Shown here: in pieces, positions 10,443 to 21,264 of the stretch
Layout of the letters: the number at the start of each line of letters is the position of its first letter
Position numbering within the stretch: position 1 is the first letter of the stretch
Assembly: GCA_023548195.1 (NCBI GenBank)
Contig: JAJHZJ010000757.1
Location: forward strand, 372,001-436,000
Origin: Bettongia penicillata ogilbyi
Taxonomy: Eukaryota > Chordata > Mammalia > Diprotodontia > Potoroidae
Direction: 5' to 3'
Length of the DNA: 64,000 nucleotides
Translations under genes and position numbers: made by a program
The notes under the pieces: generated by a model
Database searches by the model: none
Told to the model about the DNA's origin: nothing
The model's input: the letters and a program-made list of their open reading frames with translations, nothing else

Positions 10443-10928
10443 CTTGAGAAATAAACATTTTTCTTTTCTTCTTAATAAATTTTATTTTGGACTGAAACAT
10501 CAGAACACAAATACAGAATAGAAAAAAAGAAACAAAAATATATAAACTTAAATATAAAGTGAGAAAGAAAACATCATGTCGTGTACAGCAGATCAGAGAG
10601 GATTCAAAATATGTAACAATAAATTTTCATTTCAAGAAATCGTGTATGATAAATAATACACATTATGTTGAAAACTGTCCACCTTTTCTTTACTTGGTAA
10701 GTTTTCATTTGTTGTGTGCAATTTTTTACTTTTTACTCATTTTTACTCATTTTCTCTCCCCCAGACTACCCAGAAGGCTACAGTTAAGTTTGGATATGTT
10801 TCTCTATAGCTATAGATATATACATACACATATACATATATACATACATATACTTTCCCAAACAAATTGTACTCCTGATCTTTTTTATGATTGTGCATCT
10901 CTTGTTTCCTATCCCTTGAGAAATAAAC
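10443..10928 (-). mobile_element. Retroposed element with 14-bp target-site duplication
   Basis: The 14-mer CTTGAGAAATAAAC occurs at 10443-10456 and again, perfectly, at 10915-10928. Just inside the left copy is a T-rich run (10458-10470) and, on the complementary strand, an AATAAA signal. This is the poly(A) end of a minus-strand insertion of about 458 bp. The body has AT-rich and TATACATA simple repeat (10800-10855). The family is not recognised; it may be a LINE 3' end. Confidence 0.6.
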
Positions 10929-11715
10929 TTTGCCCTGAGAATTCAGAGTGATTTTTTAAACTGCCCTAAGATGGAAGAGGAATTTTGACCAATCTTAAAG
11001 ATGCTATAGTGCTGCTGGGGTCTTAAACAAATCCTAAAACAGAAAACAGTTGCACAACCTCAACAGGGCATAGGGTATAATTTGTATTTTTGATGACTTC
11101 ATGGGTTTATGAATTTCAGTGAAACATTGGCTGCAAATGTGATGTAATTTCTTTCAGGTTGGGGCGGGGGGAGCAGAGCCAAAGAAATAAAGCAGTAGCA
11201 AAGTCTCCTTCAGTCTAATCCAAGCTGCTCGATGTTTTTTTCCTCTCTTTTCACAATCCCTTCCTACCACTCCCCCATCCTATTCATATTCTGATCTTCA
11301 ATACACTTGAAAAGATGTTATTTCAAATGTTCCTACAAAAAAAAAAATCGTTCTCGGGCTCTTAGAGTCTGCTGTCAAAGGACTAAATCTGCATTTGTAG
11401 CTAGCTGGGTGGCTGCAGATGGGACTGTGCTCCAGGCTGGAGGAGATCTCACTTGGCATTATAAGTATACCTGGCAATAGCAAAGAGACTATTAACTAAA
11501 GCTGCCTTCCTTTAGGCCATTCTAACTAAAAAAGCCTAACCGTTTGGCTATTACTGGGCTGAAGTTTACTTTTTAAATTTTACCTTCTTTATGGAAAAGA
11601 GTGTGTGTTGGGAGTGGAGAAGTTAAGGATTTATTGAGCAAATCATTAGCAATGGAAATGCAAAGGAAATAACTTACTTGAGAGAACTAGCTTTTTTGAA
11701 GCACTTTAACAGTAA
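10929..11715. other. Unique interval
   Basis: No repeat is recognised. The stretch 11040-11220 is free of repeat motifs and could be conserved non-coding DNA. No gene is visible. Confidence 0.4.
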
Positions 11716-11718
11716 CTT

Positions 11719-11985
11719 TTCTAGGTACAGGGCAACTAGGTACACAGAGTACAGGGCACTGGGCTTGGAATCAGAAAGATTCAACTTCATGAGTTCAAAT
11801 TCAGCCTTAGAACTTAAGAGCTGTGTGACCCTGGGCAAGTCATTTAACCCTGTTTGCCTTATTTCCCTCGGCACTAAAATGAGTTGGAGAAGGAAATGGC
11901 AAACCATTATGGTATCTTTGCCAAGAAAATTCCAAATGAGGTCATGAAGAAATTGAACATGACCAAATACTACCATATTCTAGGT
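11719..11985 (+). repeat. Marsupial CORE-SINE with possible 8-bp TSD
   Basis: The copy runs from ACAGGGCAACTAGGTAC through TGGAATCAGAAAGATTCAAC, GAGCTGTGTGACCCTGGGCA and GGAGAAGGAAATGGCAAACC to GAACATGACCAAATAC. TTCTAGGT flanks it at 11719-11726 and 11978-11985. Because CTAGGT also resembles internal SINE sequence, the duplication is only suggestive. Confidence 0.8.
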
Positions 11986-12489
11986 CAAACAATGAATAGT
12001 ATGATAAAATTAACAGCAGTCTTGCTAACAGTCATTGTGCTAATTTCAAAGGAACTTCATATAGCAAGCCTAGGAGGATACTTATTTGACAATACTCCAT
12101 GATAGCAATTAGTTCAATACCTCTTTTTGATACTGGATGAAGGGGCTGAACAGGCATGAGTATTTTGTCCACCAGCACATCATACCTCCTCTTAAAAAAC
12201 TCATCAATAGATGAGTGGGCAAAAAATTCACCTACACAAAATGCTGGCGATGGGCCTTTCTACACTTAGCTGGTGGGTCCTCAGAAAACCTGCACACAGT
12301 CTTTGGACTCATATTTGAAGCCTCTGCAGCTAGGTAGAACCTTTCAAAGCTAGCAACAGCCATCTGGAACTCAAGATCACTTCTACTGTATGATTCCATT
12401 CCAGAGGGTGGGGAGGTATCTGAAATAAGAAAAACTATGTTTGTTTGAAAAACATATTTCATAATTCAAATTACTTAATATTTAAGGCC
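11986..12489. other. Unique interval
   Basis: No gene or repeat is recognised. A 76-codon frame on the minus strand (12232-12462) has no recognisable motif. Confidence 0.4.
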
Positions 12490-12810
12490 AGCCCAAAGAG
12501 GATATTACCTCCATAATATCTCTGGCAACTGTCCTATTCTTTCTGCTCCCATAGCCACCACCTTAGGTCAAACCCCTCATCACACCTTGCCTGCACTACT
12601 GCAACAGTGTCCAAATTGGACTCCGAGTCTCCAGTGTTTCTCCTCTCCGATGCGTCTTCCACACAGCCACCAATTTGAGATACAAATCTCAAAATGTCAC
12701 TCCCATGCCTTCAATGACTCCCTGCTATCTTTAGGATAAAATAGAAAATATAAATTCCTTGGCATTACAAGTTTATCACAACTCCAAAACACCTTTCTAG
12801 ACATATTATA
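12490..12810 (+). mobile_element. L2 LINE 3' region, left segment
   Basis: CCCATAGCCACCACCTTAGG, GCCTTCAATGACTCCCTGC, TTTAGGATAAAATAGAAA and CACAACTCCAAAACACCTTTC follow the L2 3' consensus order on the plus strand. The segment stops at ~12810 and resumes at 13767. Confidence 0.75.
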
Positions 12811-13766
12811 TTTATTATATTATATTAATTATATTATTATATTACATTATATTATGTTATATTTTATTGTTATGCTCTGTTATGTTATTTTATGTTATGT
12901 AATATTGTGTCATATTATGTTATATTTCCTTTCTTTTTTTCCATTTTAATTTTCATTTTTTTTAACACAGTTCATATCACATAAAACAATTCCAACTTTT
13001 GGTCAGGTGATACTTCTTTTAAAGCATTTACAGTGTAGACCACAAACGAATTTTTTTTTACATTAAACCCCCTGAGACACAAATAATAACTATGCTTGCT
13101 AACTTCACAGGCCCTTGACCTAATTGTCTCCACACTATTACTAAGAATTAAAGGACCCTGATTTGTTATTGTTGGTCTAAAGTCCTAAGCCTAATAGCTT
13201 TATTTTAGACTTAATGTTGGATGTTCCCCTACCAACAATCTATAATTTAATAGATCTGATATTAAGCTCACAAACCTTTTGACTATAGGACATTGCCACC
13301 AGGAGTAGGGACATTGCAGGGAAACACTATCTCCCCAACTTCATGTCAATTCCAGGCAGGAGTAGATTGTCAACTTGCATAGTCAGGCTTAAAGTTGGCC
13401 AGATGTCAGTAGGGAAATTCAATCAGGAGAATCCTGCGCAGCCCAGGCTGAACAGCCAGGCTCCCACCCTTCCCATGAGATCACCTTTTTCAGTTCATAC
13501 CAGCATCTCACAGGCTTACTGGCATCATGGATTGGAGGCTCAGACCACCTTTCTTGCTGCCCATATCTGGAGTTAGACTCAGAAGAACAGTTAGTTAATA
13601 GTCCCATAGAATCTTAAAATAGCAAGTTCCAATAACCAGGTTTTAGATATGACTATAATTTCACATTGGCTAAGGAACATCTTTTGAGGCAAGTCTTAAG
13701 TGACTTACGTGCCTTTCTTTACATGTTCTAGCTCCTGATTAAATAACAATCATAAAATCTGTTATA
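12811..13766 (-). mobile_element. Unassigned ~956-bp insertion inside L2
   Basis: The interval interrupts an otherwise colinear L2. Flanking copies CTTTCTAGACATATTATA (12793-12810) and TTTTCCAGACTCATTATA (13767-13784) agree at 14 of 18 positions, consistent with a decayed target-site duplication. The left edge is an A/T-rich TTATTA/TTATG array to ~12925 and then T-rich, which fits the tail of a minus-strand retroposon. The remainder (12930-13760) has no signature I recognise. It could be an LTR, a LINE 3' end or a processed transcript. Confidence 0.55.
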
Positions 13767-14312
13767 TTTTCCAGACTCATTATAACTGCTTTATGTCCTC
13801 TTGCCAAACCAGCACTAAATCTCCTGCTTCTGTGATGTTATATAGGTTGTCTCTCATGCCTAGAATGCTCTCCCTTGTCACCTCCATCTGTCACAGCCAT
13901 CAGTTTCCTTCAGAACTCAGCTCAGGTGCCATTGCCTACAGAAAGCCTTTCCTGTTCGCCTTAACCATTGGCACTTCCTTCCTCTCCCTCAAGTTATCAT
14001 GTATATGCCTCTTTTTATTTTTCGTTTATTTCGTTCTGAAATAATCAAGAAATAAAACAAGCATTTCTTAACAGTAGAATAGAAAAAAAAAGATTGCACA
14101 AGAAAGTACAAATCTATTATGTATGTTGATAAAGGTATATACTTCTGTTTTCATGTTGTATTTTACTCCTACACAAGAAGAATGTAAACTGCCCAAGGGG
14201 TCCTATTTTGGGTTTTGTCTTTATATCCCCACTGCCAAACTCTTTATATCCTGACTGCCAAACACAGTAACCTGCACACAGTAGGCATTCCATAAATGTC
14301 TGTTAGATTGGA
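13767..14312 (+). mobile_element. L2 LINE 3' region, right segment and tail
   Basis: CATGCCTAGAATGCTCTCCC, TCAGAACTCAGCTCAGGTGCC, ACAGAAAGCCTTTCCTGTTC, GAATGTAAACTGCCCAAGG and ATTCCATAAATGTCTGTTAGA are in L2 order. About 130 bp at ~14030-14160 (containing AATAAAACAAGCATTTCTTAAC) does not fit L2 and is probably a second small insertion. Confidence 0.75.
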
Positions 14313-14859
14313 TTGGAAACATAGTTTTCAGTTATCACAAAATCACAGAATTATCTAGAATAATATAGTGTTGACATAAGCAGATTAGGAGTGGAATTAG
14401 AATGAAATCCAAAAGAATGATGACTTTACAAGCTATTTTATTGTCACAGAAACAGTATCTCGAAACCTTCTCCGATAACCTTAGAGTGAGAACACCTCAG
14501 TTCAGTTGCTCATATTGCATTGACTCCTGAGCAAAAGTTTTTAAACAAAGAAAGAATAGAGGCATAATTTTCCAGTGTCTTTTTTGCAGGCTTGGAGTTG
14601 TAGGTTCAGATCCATATGTTCATCACAGACCTACCTACACGTTCATCTTCCCTAGAATGCATCTCAGCAGCAAAGACATTCTTGATGGATCCTGCCTGAA
14701 TCTATGAACAAGCAAAGACAATTTTCTTTTGTCAGATGAAGAAAATGACTTCTCCCTATTTGCCATCTCCTTCTGCTCCCCAATAACACTATCAGTCAGC
14801 AAGCATTTAAATGCTTCTTTCTGTGCCAAGAGACGCTGCTGGTGTCTCTTTCCAGCCCA
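14313..14859. other. Unique interval
   Basis: No repeat or gene is recognised. A 64-codon minus-strand frame (14635-14829) lacks motifs. Confidence 0.4.
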
Positions 14860-15030
14860 GATGCTTTAAATCTGTTTGAATTTTTCTACGTAGCTATGTG
14901 TTTGTCTCCTCTGATAAAGTAGGCTCCTGAGGTCAGGCACGTTTTTGTTTTTTCTTTCCTTAACACCTAGAGTAGTGCCTGGCACATAGTTGACATTTAG
15001 TAAATGCTGATTGGATAATTAATTGACACT
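14860..15030 (+). repeat. L2 3' tail
   Basis: GATAAAGTAGGCTCCTGAGGTC, then GAGTAGTGCCTGGCACATAG and TTTAGTAAATGCTGATTGG is the L2 3' end. Confidence 0.65.
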
Positions 15031-15071
15031 TAATCTGTAATTGTTAATGAATCAATGCTTGTTGTGGTCAA

Positions 15072-15190
15072 TCAATTAATCAATTCCAATAGACATTTAT
15101 TAAGCTCCTACGATGTCCCAGGCACTGTAGCAAGTGCTGGGGCTACCAAAAAAAAAAAAAGACGAAAGACAGCCCCTGACCTAGTGGAGT
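15072..15190 (+). repeat. CATTTATTAAGC-type repeat
   Basis: ACATTTATTAAGCTCCTACGATG, GGCACTGTAGCAAGTGCTGGG and GACAGCCCCTGACCTAGTGG match the recurrent module. A 13-A run interrupts it. Confidence 0.7.
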
Positions 15191-16094
15191 GCATCCACCC
15201 CCAAGAACCCTCAGACACATTTCCTGTTTTCCACTCCCCCTCCCTTGCTAGATAAGCCACTTAATTCCAAAAAGTACCTCTTGGAATAGAGACATGCAGT
15301 ACAAAGCAGGACCCAGTACTGAACTGGATAGAAGAAACCAACCAGGCACCTGTGAGGTTGAAAGTGAGAGTGAAAAAACTGGCCATTTTTTCCCTCACTA
15401 TCTCTTTTCAGACCATTCAGCGCCTGACATCTGAAAGGAGAGGTTTTTGATGGAATGGAGATGCTTTTCCCAACTCTGTGTGGTCTCTAATTAAACGGCT
15501 CACGCGGATTCCCTGAGCAAAAAGGCCTCTTCGCAGTTCTGGCAATAGCTACCACATCTTCCTTACCTCTAATCAACCCAGAATTTTCCCAGTATCAGCC
15601 CAATGTGCACTGGGGCTGGGTCATAAGTTAGGCAATCTGACATCTGGGAATAACCCCCTGAATCCCATCCTTCTGAGTTCTTGGCCTCTTTTGCTCAGGA
15701 GAGAGCCATCGACAAAGCTGTCGATTGGCAATAAAAACAAAAAAAAAATACATAACACCAAAAATAGTCTGGGACCTCAAGGAGGCCACTGAAGCCATCT
15801 GCCTCACCATCTTGGCAGCTTTGTTCTTCTTATCCTCTGATAATTTCCAAGTAAGAGCGAGATCAAAAGTGCCCAAATCCAGCACTTCTGATGGCAATAA
15901 TAATAAGGTTTGGCCGGGCATCAGAGCTACCTACAAATGGAGGCCTTTGAAGGGAAGTCACACAGAGTACCTGAGGGGAGGAAGGCAATCCCTACCTCTG
16001 TAGCTAATGTGACCATGTGACTGTAATAGACCAAAAAATGACAGTTGCTGAAGGAGCACCTCACTGGAGCAGGTTAGACCTGATCAAACGAGGA
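15191..16094. other. Unique interval with CpG-bearing pocket
   Basis: No repeat is recognised. The stretch 15485-15540 carries several CpGs (ACGGCTCACGCGGATT, CTTCGCAG) against a very CpG-poor background. A GAGTAAGAGC-like donor (CAA/GTAAGAGC at ~15850) lacks a good upstream acceptor, so no exon is called. Confidence 0.4.
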
Positions 16095-16255
16095 TCACAG
16101 GTGGAATCATATATTGAGAGCTGGAAGGGACCTTGAAGGTCATCTAGTTTAATCCCTCTTATTTTGCCTTTGAGGAAACTGAAGCAAGAAGAATGTCACC
16201 CGAGTAATAAGTTACAAAGTCAGGATTTGAACTCATGTCTTTGGCACTCTAAACA
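16095..16255 (-). repeat. SINE (antisense)
   Basis: ATATTGAGAGCTGGAAGGGACC, TTTGAGGAAACTGAAGC and TCAGGATTTGAACTCATG are in antisense SINE order. Confidence 0.7.
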
Positions 16256-16788
16256 TTTTTTTTTTAGGCTCCTAAATAAGGAGAGCTTCACACTTCCTTA
16301 GCTTGAAGGCTCTCTCTTCCTTCCAGATCACTTTCCCTCCTTAGCTGGAGAAGTTGGCCTTTGTAAACAAGCAAACACTTTCAATAAAGTTCCCTGACGT
16401 GAGTCCCCTGAGGTGAGTCCTTAATCTGCATCTTGTCTAGACTTTCTAATGCTCCTCCCGAATCCCGCCAATCTTATCATTGTCTGCATTTTTGACAAGC
16501 AAATAAGCTCACACTTATCTCGCCTGATGTCTCAGTGTGCCTTCTGCAGCTAGTTAGTAATTTCAGATGTTGTGGGAGGGAGTTCTCAGTGGTAGAATCA
16601 CGCTTTCAATCTGAAATTAAAGCTCAATTTAGTTTAATTGTCCTTGATTTTATCAGCCATATGAAATGACTGATTCCATATGCAAAAATAAGTAGTAGAG
16701 ACAGTCAGAAGTTCCTTCTTCTAGAAGATAGATACCATAGATTCCTTTGCTTTCTACCATGCTATTTTCATTCACTAAATAGTGGCAG

Positions 16789-16791
<3 letters not shown>
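16256..16791. other. Unique interval, candidate conserved non-coding DNA
   Basis: The stretch 16370-16680 is free of repeats, has several CpGs (CTGACGTGAG, CCCGAATCCCGCC, TCTCGCCTG) and AT-rich homeobox-like motifs (TTTAGTTTAATTG, GAAATTAAAG). No reading frame is present. Confidence 0.35.
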
Positions 16792-16868
<77 letters not shown>

Positions 16869-16888
16869 CCTCCCTCCCTCCCTCCCTC
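16792..16888. repeat. (CT)n followed by (CCCT)n
   Basis: About 35 CT dinucleotides (16792-16862) pass into TCCC/CCCT units to 16888, then a mixed pyrimidine run to ~16925. Homopyrimidine tracts of this length can adopt triplex structure. The CT-encoded serine/leucine frame is an artefact. Confidence 0.95.
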
Positions 16889-16925
16889 TTTTCTTTCTAT
16901 TTTCTCTTCTTTCTCTTTACTCCCC

Positions 16926-18084
16926 CAGCCCTCACCAAAAAAGGAAAAACAAGATAAAATGTCTCCTAGTGTCTATCTCCTGTCTGTGTGTTGCATAATT
17001 TTAGAATGAAGTTCCTTAAGTCGACCTAGAAAATGCCCAAAGAACATTAAATACAAATAAGGGGAGGCTAATAAAGATTACTAGGAGAATGTGAAATGGT
17101 TCGCGTTTTATTTCTCCATTAACATTCTACTTAGATCTGAAAAAGGCAACCAGATGATTTGGGTCCTGGAATGGCATTGTTGACTGTTTTCAGCCATTAG
17201 GGAAGAACTCCAAAATATGCAGAAACCGGCAGCTTTTTAGAAATTGAGAAAAAGACACCCAAGGTCCCCTTATAAAGTGCTCAAATATTCAAGAGCTCAG
17301 AAGGTCTTTGGTGTAATGGAAACTGCTCTAAAGCAATATCCAGAAGACCTAGAGAAAGATAGGCTGAGGACATGCTGTGTAATATCATCTCTGGTCTTCA
17401 GATTCCTCATCTGTATGTAGCAAAAGTAACTGCTGCAGGCCCCATGGAGCTCTGCTACTCCTCCTCCAGGTCACTTATTAATTCTGACCCTGTGCATATA
17501 GTCCAGTCTGTTTTCAGTCTTGAGGAACCTTCTCTGCAGGCAGAGAAGTTAGACTTATTTTCTCACACTTTGGTTCCTTAAATCCACCTCCCCGGAAGCC
17601 CTGGGGAAAAACTGCTCATACCTTAGATGTTGGCTGATGTCTACGATCTCCCTCAGAGGGGTAGGAGAGTAGTGCAGTATTCACTGTATAACACGAAGCA
17701 GGTATGGGACAGGTATTTATTTCCTACAAGGAATTTAAGAAGACACAAAAGGCTCATAGTGTGCTTGACATGACTTAAGCAAAAACAGTAATGTAACTTG
17801 GAACTACAATTATATTCTTTTGGGACAGAGAGTCACGAAATGAGAACTTCAGACAGTTTGGGGGACTTCTGAATAGTACTAGCCACATTCACCTTGTTTC
17901 AGCTCTCCAGATGACATTTTGAATAACTTATGGTCATCTTCTCCAAAGAAGAAACTTCCCTTGTCACCAGTTAGCCCCCTCAGTAAATCCAGAACCTCTC
18001 AAACTCACAAGATCACTTCCAAGACTGAACTCATCCATCTCAAGAGCAACTTTGAGACATTTCACTTTGCCTTGCTGACACTTC
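16926..18084. other. Unique interval
   Basis: No gene or clear repeat is recognised, apart from a possible short MIR core at 17395-17435 (CAGATTCCTCATCTGTATG). Confidence 0.4.
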
Positions 18085-18195
18085 GATTCCTCATCTGTAA
18101 AATGGGAATACTAAAGTTTGCTCTTATCATCTTCATGGGATTCTTGTGAAGGTTAAATGAGAGAAGGTATGCAAATATGCAAAGTGCTAGATCAT
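18085..18195 (+). repeat. MIR 3' half
   Basis: GATTCCTCATCTGTAAAATGGG, ATTCTTGTGAAGGTTAAATGAG and TGCAAAGTGCTAG match the MIR core and 3' end. Confidence 0.7.
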
Positions 18196-18211
18196 TTTTT
18201 TTAAAAACCAG

Positions 18212-18421
18212 ATTTTGGATTTCACTGATAAAGAGAACTCCCAGAAGTGAAATTCTCTCTACCAGTTCAGGTCTTACTTGTTTGCAATTTACGATTTTAG
18301 AATTTTCTGAGAACCTGAGAAGTTAAGTGATTTAGGGTCACCTAAATTGTGTCAGCAGAGATACTGACACTTAGACCAAGTCTCTATCCATTATGCTATG
18401 CTGTATCTCAATAGATAAATA
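18212..18421 (-). repeat. SINE, GATTTCATTGG type (antisense)
   Basis: GATTTCACTGATAAAGAGAACTCC, AAATTCTCTCTACCAGTTCAGG, GAACCTGAGAAGTTAAGTGATTT and CTATCCATTATGCTATGCTG give the full antisense layout. Confidence 0.65.
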
Positions 18422-18465
18422 CAGGGTGTCCCAAAACAGTTTTAAGCTTAAAACTGTATTAACTA
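18422..18465. mobile_element. Mariner/Tc1-like terminus with perfect palindrome
   Basis: CAGGGTGTCCCAAAA resembles the terminal inverted repeat of mariner-type DNA transposons, and TA precedes it. It is followed by a perfect 22-bp palindrome at 18436-18457 (half-site ACAGTTTTAAG). No matching distal terminus is visible, so this may be a fragment or a collapsed MITE. Confidence 0.45.
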
Positions 18466-18865
18466 TAATAACTTGTAGTATATGTTTTCCTTTTTTCTGC
18501 TTCTGATTTTGCCAGAGGCATGAAAAAATGTGAGAGTGTGTGAGATAGATTTCCTGTTATCCATACACTATTGTGAGTCAGGCATGACTAGGGTTCTTCT
18601 ACGAGACCTGCTAATCCTAAGGGCAAGAGGTGATGACCTTCCCTAAGCAAAGCAGATTTGGCAAATTCCCATAATGCTAAAGTCATTAACCTGTGTTTTC
18701 AGCTTTTCAGAAACAGCTGAAGAACAACTGCTTCCCCTCCCTGCTTCCATCCTCTTCTAATGGAGTCATGACAATGCACAAATCTTACAATCAACAGCCC
18801 TGTAGTGCCCTCTGGCCCCAGCTGCAGGAGAAAAGGAGTCAGCTCTTCTAGAACCTAATAGTAAA
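18466..18865. other. Unique interval
   Basis: No repeat or gene is recognised. Confidence 0.4.
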
Positions 18866-18868
18866 AAT

Positions 18869-18869
18869 A

Positions 18870-18912
<43 letters not shown>
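18869..18912. repeat. (TA)n microsatellite
   Basis: An uninterrupted run of about 21 TA units, passing into TATG units to ~18940. It abuts an antisense SINE, a common site of microsatellite birth. Confidence 0.95.
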
Positions 18913-18916
<4 letters not shown>

Positions 18917-18939
18917 CATGTATATGTATGTATATATGT

Positions 18940-19187
18940 GTATCTTAACATGTGCCAGGCACTATGCTAAGTGCTTCACAACTATTATCTCATTTTGGTC
19001 CTCAAAACAACCCTGGGAGGTAAGTACTATTATTATCCTTATTTTGCAGATGGGGAAAGTGAGGCAAACAGGTTAAGTGACTTGCCTGGGATTACACCTC
19101 TAATGTGTATCTATGGCTGAATTTGAACTCAAGTCTTCCTGACTCCAGGCCCAGCACTCTATTCCCTGTGCCACCAGGCGGACCTTT
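18940..19187 (-). repeat. MIR-class SINE, near full length (antisense)
   Basis: TGCCAGGCACTATGCTAAGTGC, CTCATTTTGGTCCTCAAAAC, TTTTGCAGATGGGGAAAGTG, GACTTGCCTGGGATTACAC and CTCCAGGCCCAGCACTCTATTC run in antisense order with little loss. Confidence 0.85.
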
Positions 19188-20229
19188 GTAAACATGTACT
19201 GTAAGACACTTGGCTCTCACCATTTCATTGCTTGGTGATGGGACTTCTTCTGGCTTAGGCAAATGTTTGCCCAGATAATTCACTGATATCCTAAGTTAGT
19301 TCTTCTCCCTAATTTGGTCACAATCATAAATAAAATACTCAAAAGATCATGGTGGGAAGATGAGCAGCAGTGAATGAAGGAATGGAAACATTTATTTTCT
19401 GCCTGCTTATAGGCATGTCAATGTTAACGTTTTTTTACTATTGCTGTTATTTGTTAGTGTTACTATTTATTATTACTGTTACTGTTACTGTGTGCCAGGC
19501 ACTGAGAAAACAAATACAAAGAAGGAGCTCACATTTTAGTAGGGGGATACAATATGTAATCCTGTATGTACTATATATACTATACATATGTCCTATATAT
19601 AGGATATGAGATAATGGAGACCAGGGAAGAAGGGTTTGTTCCGAGGAACCACAAGGATAGGGTGTAGAGCCAAAGGACAGTTGCATTATCATGATCTTGT
19701 AAGTAGTGAGGTAGTGAGAAGGTGATTATTGTTCCTGGAGTAAGAGCAGTAAGGAGGGGGAAGTCAAGCGGCCACATGCAGAGCAGGAGGGCAGATGGCA
19801 AGATGCCTGAGACAGGCCACGGTTTTATGGTGGTTATCTGGTTAGGATGTGAAGCGTGATCTGAGGCTAGAGAGAAATGGGTTTCTTGACTTTGCACTTA
19901 ATCCCTCACGTGTCAGGAGGCAGAAGGAGCATATCCAAGATTCATTTCCCTGTGGAAATGCCCACAAGATATTTCATACCACAGATAACTTACCCAGATT
20001 TCTTACATAGTTGAAAAACAACCACACAAAACCAAGCCAGTTTAGGTCATGCATGAGACAGCTCTGGAGAGAACAAATGAAAGGCTTTCCTTGTCAGTGG
20101 CCAGGTGCTGGAGAGCATCCTTAGAATCGACCTGGCATCCCTGCACTGCAGATGACTGAAGTTCCGTTGGATCAGACCAGGGTGCAGGAACGGAAACTAG
20201 TTGTTATTTCTCACCTTTAATTATCACCA
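19188..20229. other. Unique interval
   Basis: Contains a short CATTTATTAAGC-like scrap (GTGCCAGGCACTGAGAAAAC, 19490-19545) and a perfect 14-bp palindrome TCCTATATATAGGA at 19591-19604. No gene is recognised. Confidence 0.4.
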
Positions 20230-20405
20230 GCTCAGCATTTGGAGCCCACAGATTAGAGGGGATTGTAAACGGCATCTACTCTATTGCTTTTTGTTTTACA
20301 GATGAGAAAACTGAGGCCTAGACTTGTGAGTTGATTTGCCCAAAGTGCTAAGTTCTTGATTGGCAAGGCTAGGATTTGAACCTAGGTCTTATGAGTTCAA
20401 ATCTA
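20230..20405 (-). repeat. SINE (antisense)
   Basis: CTTTTTGTTTTACAGATGAG, AAAACTGAGGCCTAGAC and GATTTGAACCTAGGTCTTATG are in antisense order. The copy leads straight into the C/CT tract. Confidence 0.65.
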
Positions 20406-20412
20406 GCTCTCT

Positions 20413-20551
20413 CCCCCCCCCCCCCCCCCTCTCTCTCTCTCTCTCTTTCTCTCTCTCTGTCTCTGTCTCTCTTTCTCTCTCTGTCTCTCTCTCTCTCTGT
20501 CTCTGTCTTTCTCTCTGTTTCTCTCTCTCTCTGTCTCTCTCTCTCTCTTTC

Positions 20552-20582
<31 letters not shown>

Positions 20583-20601
20583 TTCTCTCTCTTTCTCTTT
20601 C

Positions 20602-20688
<87 letters not shown>

Positions 20689-20690
20689 GT
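20413..20690. repeat. C17 plus long interrupted (CT)n tract
   Basis: Seventeen consecutive C (20413-20429) are followed by about 260 bp of CT with regular TTT and GT interruptions. Within it the block at 20548-20580 recurs at 20598-20630, a 50-bp period, so the tract grew partly by segment duplication. The complementary strand is G17 plus GA, able to form quadruplex or triplex structures. Its serine/leucine frames are not genes. Confidence 0.95.
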
Positions 20691-21079
20691 ATTTACATGT
20701 ATGTTTTACCGTGCAGTCCTTTTCTGAAAATCAGTTTTGCCAGTTGTTTGGGGGCTTACCTTTGGAGAGGCCCATCACTGTGTTGTTTTAAATAACAAAA
20801 CAGATGAATTTCAACGTGGTCTCAGAGGAAATGCCTCATCCTAAAAAAAAGTCCTGCTGCCAACTGTGGGATGATCGTTTCCACTCCAAAAACCACACAG
20901 AAAGTGTTGGCTTTTCAAAAACATAAACAGTAGGAATGTGATAAACTGCCTCATCACACCCAATTCACTCTGACTTAAGAGAGACAGCATTTTCTTGGGG
21001 GAGATGGCAAGCAGGAGGAGGTTCAACTCCTATCTTGTTGTTTTCCCAATATAGTTTGCAATTTTTATTTAAAAATGAA
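20691..21079. other. Unique interval
   Basis: No gene or repeat is recognised. Confidence 0.4.
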
Positions 21080-21264
21080 GCTTCCTACTTGCCTTAAAGG
21101 AGGAGACTAAAGCTTCTGTAGGTTAAACACCTTTCCCAAGGTCATCCCAAGGGCAAGATCAGATCAGTGACAGGAAGGAAAACCCAGGATCCGAGGCACA
21201 GAAGCCACCTTCAGACCCCCAGCTCTGTTCCTTACTCCTTATGTGACACTGAGCAAGACATCTT

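Noticed and set aside
11674..11976. 89-100 codon frames on both strands
   Set aside because: They cover a marsupial SINE insertion.
15725..16003. 92-codon plus-strand frame with a GTAAGAGC donor-like site
   Set aside because: No plausible acceptor (purine-rich A-run upstream), and the opposite strand is equally open.
20360..20795. Two overlapping ~140-codon serine/leucine frames
   Set aside because: They are translations of a (CT)n tract; low complexity, no start context or domain.
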